Source: an uncultured Caulobacterales bacterium (lineage in GTDB: Bacteria; Pseudomonadota; Alphaproteobacteria; Caulobacterales; Maricaulaceae). Taken from it: a stretch of DNA of 64,000 nucleotides. The DNA is taken from NCBI GenBank assembly GCA_937928165.1, contig CALFVT010000005.1, positions 62,001-126,000 on the forward strand. The letters are read 5' to 3'. A program made the translations under genes and the position numbers. Shown here piece after piece: positions 59,412-64,000 of the stretch (positions are counted from its first letter, which is position 1; each line of letters starts with the position of its first letter). Below the pieces are notes generated by a model. The model ran no database searches, was not told the origin of the DNA, and saw only the letters and a program-made list of their open reading frames with translations.

Positions 59412-61100
59412 TTATTGGTCTTTGAGGGCCGCGCCGAGGATATCGCCAAGGGACGCGCCGGAATCAGCGGAGCCATATTGTTCGACCGCCTCTTTCTCTT
59501 CGGCGATTTCTAGCGCGCGAATAGACAGAGTATATTGACGGGTCTTGCGGTCATGTTTGATAACGCGGGCGTCAACTTTATCGCCGACAGCAAAACGCTC
59601 TGGGCGCTGCTCTGAGCGCTCACGAGAAAGATCATTCTTGCGAATATAAGCCGAAATTTCATTCTCTTCACCAAAGCTAACCTCAAGGCCATTGGCGTCA
59701 ACTTTTGTCACGATGCATGTGACGGTTGAATTACGGCCAATGCCGGACGCTGCGCCTGTGTCTTTCACAAGCTGCTTAACGCCGAGGGAAATGCGTTCTT
59801 TATCGGCGTCAATCTCAAGGATTTTCGCTTCAACTTCATCGCCTTTTTTATAGTCTTTCAGCGCGTCTTCGCCGGATTTATCCCATGATAGGTCTGACAA
59901 ATGGGCCATGCCGTCAATATCGCCATCAAGGCCGATGAAAAGACCGAACTCTGTGACAGAGCGGACTTCGCCTTTGATGATGGTGCCAACCGGGTAGCGG
60001 GTTGAGAAATCATCCCATGGGTTCGCTTGTGTCTGCTTAATACCAAGGGAAATACGGCGTTTCTCTTCGTCCACTTCAAGGACTTCGACATCGACTTCTT
60101 GTGATGTTGAAACAATTTTGCCGGGATGTACGTTTTTCTTCGTCCAAGACATCTCAGAGACGTGGACAAGGCCTTCAACGCCTTCTTCTAGCTCAATAAA
60201 TGCACCGTAATCAGCGATATTTGTGACGGTTCCTGTATGGCGCGAGCCAACAGTATATTTTGCAGAGGCTGCAAGCCACGGATCTTCTTGAAGCTGCTTC
60301 ATGCCAAGACTAATGCGCTGAGTTTCTGGGTTTATGCGGACAATTTTTACCATAATGGTATCACCAACAGCCAGAACTTGGCTGGGGTGAGAAATGCGGC
60401 GCCAGCTCATGTCGGTGACATGGAGAAGGCCGTCAATACCGCCAAGGTCAACAAAAGCACCATAATCGGTGATGTTCTTGACAACACCTTCGCGGGCTTC
60501 GCCTTCGGCTAATTGACCGACAAGCTCGGCGCGCTGCTCTGCGCGGCTTTCTTCAAGAATAGCCCGGCGCGAGACCACAATATTGCCGCGGGCGCGGTCC
60601 ATTTTTAAGATCATGAAAGGCTGCTCAATATTCATAAGCGGCGCGATATCACGAATAGGGCGGATATCGACTTGTGAACCGGGAAGGAAAGCGTTGAGGC
60701 CGCCAAGGTCAACCGTAAAGCCGCCTTTAACCCGGCCAACAATCGCGCCTTGTACGGGTTCTTCGGTTTCGTGAACCTTGGCCATTTTAATCCATGTTTC
60801 TTCACGGCGAGCTTTGTCGCGGGAGATAACCGCATCACCGAGCGCATTTTCAACGCGCTCAAGGTAAACATCAACATGATCGCCGACTTTAACCGTATCA
60901 TTGCTTCCGGGGGTGTAAAATTCACGAAGGGCTACACGGCCTTCGGTTTTAAGGCCGACATCGACCATGACGTAATCTTTTTCAACCGCAGTGACGAGGC
61001 CCTTAATAACAGAGCCTTCTGACATGGGGTTGGTTTCAAGGGAAGCATCCAACATGGATGCGAAATCCTCCATGGAAGGATTCATAGTTTCATTGCTCAT
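59412..61100 (-). CDS. rpsA: 30S ribosomal protein S1
   Basis: 562 residues with six S1 (OB-fold) RNA-binding domains at about 24-90, 107-172, 193-262, 278-348, 365-435 and 455-523. Domain starts are visible as 'IKGLVTAVEKDYVMVDVGLK', 'VQGAIVGRVKGGFTVDLGGL', 'REGVVKNITDYGAFVDLGG', 'HTGTVTNIADYGAFIELEEG', 'IKGEVRSVTEFGLFIGLDGD' and 'STVTCIVTKVDANGLEVSFG'. S1 recruits mRNA to the 30S subunit. GGAG is five bases before the ATG. The leader carries two hairpins (61127-61167), possibly regulatory. Preceded by aroA-cmk as in most proteobacteria. Confidence 0.97.
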   Translation of the reverse strand: MSNETMNPSMEDFASMLDASLETNPMSEGSVIKGLVTAVEKDYVMVDVGLKTEGRVALREFYTPGSNDTVKVGDHVDVYLERVENALGDAVISRDKARREETWIKMAKVHETEEPVQGAIVGRVKGGFTVDLGGLNAFLPGSQVDIRPIRDIAPLMNIEQPFMILKMDRARGNIVVSRRAILEESRAEQRAELVGQLAEGEAREGVVKNITDYGAFVDLGGIDGLLHVTDMSWRRISHPSQVLAVGDTIMVKIVRINPETQRISLGMKQLQEDPWLAASAKYTVGSRHTGTVTNIADYGAFIELEEGVEGLVHVSEMSWTKKNVHPGKIVSTSQEVDVEVLEVDEEKRRISLGIKQTQANPWDDFSTRYPVGTIIKGEVRSVTEFGLFIGLDGDIDGMAHLSDLSWDKSGEDALKDYKKGDEVEAKILEIDADKERISLGVKQLVKDTGAASGIGRNSTVTCIVTKVDANGLEVSFGEENEISAYIRKNDLSRERSEQRPERFAVGDKVDARVIKHDRKTRQYTLSIRALEIAEEKEAVEQYGSADSGASLGDILGAALKDQ

Positions 61101-61126
61101 TTTTACTCCAAAATAAAAGAGCTGGC

Positions 61127-61167
61127 CTATGGCGTATATGCCATGGACTAACCCGGACCATCCGGGT
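61127..61167 (-). promoter_or_regulatory. Two hairpins in the rpsA leader
   Basis: On the minus strand, upstream of rpsA, ACCCGGA-TGG-TCCGGGT (61151-61167, 7-bp perfect stem) is followed by CCATGGC-ATATAC-GCCATAG (61127-61146, 7 pairs counting one wobble). They lie 27-67 bases before the start codon. No T-run follows, so neither is a plain terminator. E. coli S1 autoregulates its own translation through leader structure, and a similar role here is inferred. The first hairpin could instead be the cmk transcript end. Confidence 0.4.
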
Positions 61168-61201
61168 CTTTACAAGTGCTAGATCAGGCTAAAAGGAGTT
61201 T

Positions 61202-61843
61202 TTAGTCAGACTTCGCTGCCAAAATAGCGTCACAGAGTGTGATAGCGACTTCGAACGCGCGCTCTATAGACAGATTACTCGTATCAAGCAAGTGCGCATC
61301 TTCAGCCGGTTTCAACGGGGCGATATCACGCCCGGAATCGCGGCTATCTCTTTCTTTAAGCTGGGCGAGAACGGTCTCGAAGCTAATGTCTTCACCATAG
61401 CCTTTTAATTCCTTATAGCGGCGCTCGGCACGTATTTCTGGCTCTGCAGTGACAAAGAGCTTCACCTGCGCATCGCGGCAGATGACTGTGCCAATATCGC
61501 GGCCATCCAGAACGGCGCCTTTTGCGGCAAAATCTCTCTGAAATTGTAAAAGTGCCGCGCGGACAGGGGGGTGGACGGCAATTTTTGAAGCCATCGCGCC
61601 GACGGGTCCACTTTTAAGGGCAATATCATTTAGCGTGTCAGGGGTGATGTTTTGGGCAAGCGCCGCGCAGGCTGCCCCGTCATCGGGGGAGATATCATTA
61701 TCTATCACTTGTTTAGCGACGGCGCGGTAAAGCTTGCCTGTATCTAAATAAGGCAAGCGGTAATGCCCCGCGAGTTTTCCGGCGAGCGTGCCTTTGCCGC
61801 TTGCGAAAGTTCCGTCAATAGCGAGGGTAAAGGAAGCGGGCAT
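61202..61843 (-). CDS. cmk: Cytidylate kinase
   Basis: 213 residues. P-loop 'LAIDGTFASGKGTLAGKLA' (normally DGPxGxGKxT; here FASGKGT), 'LPYLDTGKLYRAVAKQV', 'AVLDGRDIGTVICRDAQVKL' (the GRDIGT motif), 'FVTAEPEIRAERRYKEL' and 'LKERDSRDSGRDIAPLKPAE' lid region. It phosphorylates CMP/dCMP with ATP. Start ATG shares one base with the aroA stop (TAATG), giving coupled translation. rpsA follows after 101 bases. Confidence 0.95.
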   Translation of the reverse strand: MPASFTLAIDGTFASGKGTLAGKLAGHYRLPYLDTGKLYRAVAKQVIDNDISPDDGAACAALAQNITPDTLNDIALKSGPVGAMASKIAVHPPVRAALLQFQRDFAAKGAVLDGRDIGTVICRDAQVKLFVTAEPEIRAERRYKELKGYGEDISFETVLAQLKERDSRDSGRDIAPLKPAEDAHLLDTSNLSIERAFEVAITLCDAILAAKSD

Positions 61844-63249
61844 TAGGCGCTGTCTTTGACCGCTATGTTTTGGCGTAAATTTGTTGCCCCTAAACTATGC
61901 ATTTGCTCAAAAAATGCCGGGAAACTTGTGGCGATCATAGAGGCATCATCAATAGTGATTTGTCTGTGCGACATTAACCCAAGCACTAATGCGCTCATAG
62001 CGATACGGTGGTCATGATGGGTGATGACATGGCTTCCGCCTGCCGCAAGGGGATAGTCACTGCCGTTATTATAGCCGAAACCAGTCACGGTCATGCCGTC
62101 CGCCCTGTCTTCGATATGGGCACCGTTACCACGCAGCAGTTCTGCGGTGGCCGCAATCCGGTCGCTTTCTTTAACCCGAAGCTCACCTATGCCGTTCATG
62201 ATAGTTTTACCTGATGCGAAGGCGGCGGCTACAGCCAATATAGGATATTCATCAATCATAGAGGCAGCGCGGCTTTCTGGAACGACGATACCCCGAAGCC
62301 GAGAGTGTTTAACGTGAATATCTGCTATAACTTCACCGCCAAATTTATGGAAGTTATCAGCCCGCAGCCAGCCGCCCATTTCGACAAGGGTTTCAAACAA
62401 GCCTGTACGAGTCGGATTCATCATCACGTTCTCGATAACTAAATCAGACCCCGGTACGATTAATCCGGCCACCATAGCAAAGGCGGCAGATGAGGGGTCT
62501 CCGGGCACAATGATATGGGTGGCTTGAAGGGCCTGATCCGGATTGTCTAAATCGCGTTCAATCGTAATGCGGTTACGGCCGTCGCCAATATCATCAACAC
62601 GTATAGGGCAGTTAAAAGCTCTGAGCATGTTTTCCGTGTGATCGCGTGACGGCTTTTCAATTACGACGGTTCGCCCATGGGTTCTCACCCCCGCGAGTAA
62701 AATAGCGGATTTTATCTGGGCAGAGGCTTTGGGTGTTTTATATTCAATCGGCGTTAAAGCTCCGTTTGAGGTTAAATCAATCGGCAGGCGATCATCACTT
62801 GTGCAGGAAAATGCTGCGCCCATGAGGCTTAGTGGTTCTGTAATGCGCCCCATCGGACGTGATGATAGGGAGGCATCACCGGTAAACCGGGCCTGCGTTT
62901 TATATCCGGCAGCGGCTCCCATAATAAGGCGCACGCCTGTGCCTGCATTTCCGCAGTAAATATCTGTCTTTGGCTTTGCCTTCCACGGTGCTTTGCCTTC
63001 AATCTCCCATAGGCCGTCAGAGCGTTTTTCCACACGCGCGCCAAAAGCTCGTACGGCCTTGGCCGTTGACATAATATCTTCGCCCTCAAGCAGGCCGTCT
63101 ACGGTGGTGATACCCTTCGCCATAGCCCCGAGTATCAATGCACGGTGCGATATGGATTTATCACCGGGCGCTCTGACGTGCCCGGATAGGGGGCCGGAGC
63201 GCTTTGATATGGCGCCGATGCTGGCTGAGGATGACTTCAAACCTGTCAT
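61843..63249 (-). CDS. aroA: 3-phosphoshikimate 1-carboxyvinyltransferase (EPSP synthase)
   Basis: 468 residues. PEP/shikimate-3-phosphate binding begins 'HVRAPGDKSISHRALILGAM', then 'IYCGNAGTGVRLIMGAAAGY', 'TGDASLSSRPMGRITEPLSL', 'LLAGVRTHGRTVVIEKPSRD', 'VPGDPSSAAFAMVAGLIVPG', 'DEYPILAVAAAFASGKT' (catalytic Asp-Glu) and 'HHDHRIAMSALVLGL'. It makes EPSP for aromatic amino-acid synthesis. The glyphosate-loop position in 'GNAGTG' is Gly, the residue found in sensitive enzymes, unlike the Ala of class II CP4-type proteins. The N-terminal ~20 residues are a Ser-rich extension. AGG precedes the ATG at a longish distance. Confidence 0.96.
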   Translation of the reverse strand: MTGLKSSSASIGAISKRSGPLSGHVRAPGDKSISHRALILGAMAKGITTVDGLLEGEDIMSTAKAVRAFGARVEKRSDGLWEIEGKAPWKAKPKTDIYCGNAGTGVRLIMGAAAGYKTQARFTGDASLSSRPMGRITEPLSLMGAAFSCTSDDRLPIDLTSNGALTPIEYKTPKASAQIKSAILLAGVRTHGRTVVIEKPSRDHTENMLRAFNCPIRVDDIGDGRNRITIERDLDNPDQALQATHIIVPGDPSSAAFAMVAGLIVPGSDLVIENVMMNPTRTGLFETLVEMGGWLRADNFHKFGGEVIADIHVKHSRLRGIVVPESRAASMIDEYPILAVAAAFASGKTIMNGIGELRVKESDRIAATAELLRGNGAHIEDRADGMTVTGFGYNNGSDYPLAAGGSHVITHHDHRIAMSALVLGLMSHRQITIDDASMIATSFPAFFEQMHSLGATNLRQNIAVKDSA

Positions 63250-63407
63250 ATTCGCGTTTGACCTATTTTCTCATATTGACTTGATATAACGGAGCGCTTA
63301 GACGGCGCTGACGTTCAAACGCCTGCTTTTAACGCGATGCATTTAAAGCGCAAGATAAACCCTGCGCCCGCGCTAAATTTTTACAGGCTCATAATGAGGA
63401 ATAAGAC

Positions 63408-63857
63408 ATGGCCAAAACGGAGTTAGGACAAAAAATTGTTTGCCCTGAATGCGGCGAGAAGTTTTACGATTTAAACAGAAACCCGGTTCCGTGCCCAGAC
63501 TGCGCGCATATATTTGACCCCGCAGCCCTTGCGGATGTACCGCTTCCTGTCAAAGTGAAAGAGCCAAGCCCCAAAGACGCGGATGATGACGACGCAGCGG
63601 ATAATGCAGAGGTTGATGAAGAAGATATCGATGAAGATGAAGTCGCAGCCAAGGAGCTAGAGCTTGATGGTGACGATAGCGCGCTTCTGGCGGATAGTGA
63701 TAAAGATGATGATGAGGGCCGTAAGGACTTCAATGATTATGATCCCGATGAAGACGAAGACGAAGATGCAGCTTTAGTCGTCGATGATGATAATGAGCTT
63801 GATCCGCCTGACGCCGATGATGATGATGACGATGATGTTGAAGAGGTCGAAATCTAA
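63408..63857 (+). CDS. FYDLN-type (TIGR02300) acidic protein
   Basis: 149 residues. N-terminal zinc-ribbon-like 'LGQKIVCPECGEKFYDLNRN' with 'VPCPDCAHIFDP' (CPxC...CxxC), the FYDLN signature of the alphaproteobacterial TIGR02300 family. The rest is a highly acidic tail with long Asp/Glu runs (about residues 55-149) and essentially no hydrophobic core. Function unknown. Divergent from aroA across 158 bases, the usual arrangement. GAGGA lies seven bases before the ATG. A terminator follows at 63885. Confidence 0.93.
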   Translation: MAKTELGQKIVCPECGEKFYDLNRNPVPCPDCAHIFDPAALADVPLPVKVKEPSPKDADDDDAADNAEVDEEDIDEDEVAAKELELDGDDSALLADSDKDDDEGRKDFNDYDPDEDEDEDAALVVDDDNELDPPDADDDDDDDVEEVEI

Positions 63858-63884
63858 TCTGTCTTTCGAGACATTATTAAATTT

Positions 63885-63911
63885 AATCCGGCCTTGTGCC
63901 GGATTTTTTTT
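63885..63911 (+). terminator. Rho-independent terminator of the FYDLN gene
   Basis: 8-bp stem AATCCGGC / GCCGGATT with a 5-base loop followed by a run of T, 27 bases after the stop codon of the acidic protein gene. Confidence 0.9.
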
Positions 63912-63934
63912 GGCAGATAGCTCGTGGTTTTGGC

Positions 63935-64000
63935 ATGGATAAAATAACCTCTAATGATATATCTCTGGCCGCACCCATAGCTTATTCGCCATGCAGTATA
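63935..64000 (+). CDS. Possible start of another gene, cut by the window edge
   Basis: An ATG opens a frame that runs 22 codons to the end of the window ('MDKITSNDISLAAPIAYSPC'). No clear ribosome binding site precedes it, and the start lies only 24 bases after the terminator T-run. Too little sequence to identify. It may be chance. Confidence 0.3.
   Translation, partial: MDKITSNDISLAAPIAYSPCSI

Noticed and set aside
61843-63249. Glyphosate-tolerant class II aroA
   Set aside because: The glyphosate-loop residue is Gly, as in sensitive enzymes; tolerance is not supported.

Overview
The window is a roughly half-G+C stretch of an alphaproteobacterial chromosome. The assignment rests on gene order and lineage-typical families: divergent FYDLN-type acidic protein / aroA-cmk-rpsA-ihfB, the low-complexity DUF4175 protein beside ftsE/ftsX, an MJ0042 zinc-ribbon protein, the Fe-S scaffold and yidD upstream of thrS, and an mdh-sucCD-sucAB-lpd cluster. 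A TonB receptor, a DUF5060 glycan-active lipoprotein and several polyprenol-linked glycosyltransferases suggest an aquatic heterotroph (inference; a stalked or hyphomonad-like lineage is possible but not shown by the sequence). No tRNA, rRNA, CRISPR array or intact insertion sequence was seen.

Layout. 1-5999: end of a TonB-dependent receptor, a decayed transposase tail, a CmpX-like membrane protein, a tiny membrane ORF coupled to a CPPC thioredoxin-like protein, ZapE, an alpha/beta-hydrolase lipoprotein and a YidB-like protein. 6142-9017: a three-gene glycosylation cassette (GT2, 4-TM flippase-like protein, GT-C-like enzyme). 9311-21043: TCA-cycle genes mdh, sucC, sucD, sucA, sucB (two lipoyl domains) and lpd, interrupted by an acetyltransferase, a frameshifted ORF between sucC and sucD, a small membrane protein and about 1 kb of hairpin-rich repeats. 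21135-24590: winged-helix regulator plus membrane protein divergent from DUF2141 and a frameshifted SMR transporter, with two operator-like palindromes between them, then a seven-motif VCBS/ASPIC protein. 24661-30220: xerC, Fe-S scaffold, a DUF5060 lipoprotein, yidD, thrS. 30223-35065: O-antigen-ligase-like protein, two GT2 enzymes and an ArnT-like transferase. 35174-47090: membrane protein, EAL protein, gloB, methyltransferase, chorismate mutase-like protein, YdcF, FtsX, FtsE, zinc ribbon, DUF4175, lysA, LptM-like lipoprotein. 47201-54808: orphan secreted protein, then valine/branched-chain catabolism (HIBYL-CoA hydrolase, fused branched-chain E1, E2, FadJ-like enzyme). 54817-58309: LLM flavin monooxygenase, Gfo/Idh/MocA oxidoreductase, nucleoside hydrolase. 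58476-64000: mscL, ihfB, rpsA, cmk, aroA, the FYDLN protein and possibly the start of another gene.

How it works together. sucA/sucB and the branched-chain E1/E2 are two 2-oxoacid dehydrogenase systems, and only one lpd (E3) is visible, so they may share it. The branched-chain genes end in the HIBYL-CoA and hydroxyacyl-CoA steps, whose products feed toward the TCA genes. Two loci encode polyprenol-phosphate sugar synthases next to GT-C-like transferases, which points to periplasmic glycan modification.

Most of the window is ordinary core genome. The signals least explained by known genes are the -1 frameshift on an A6 run between sucC and sucD, the composite hairpin repeats and hairpin cluster upstream of lpd, the paired operators at 22085-22143, the DUF5060 gene inserted in a housekeeping operon, and the tiny ORF at 2681. 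Two genes each carry an apparent one-base deletion near homopolymers, so assembly error must be excluded before biology is read into them.
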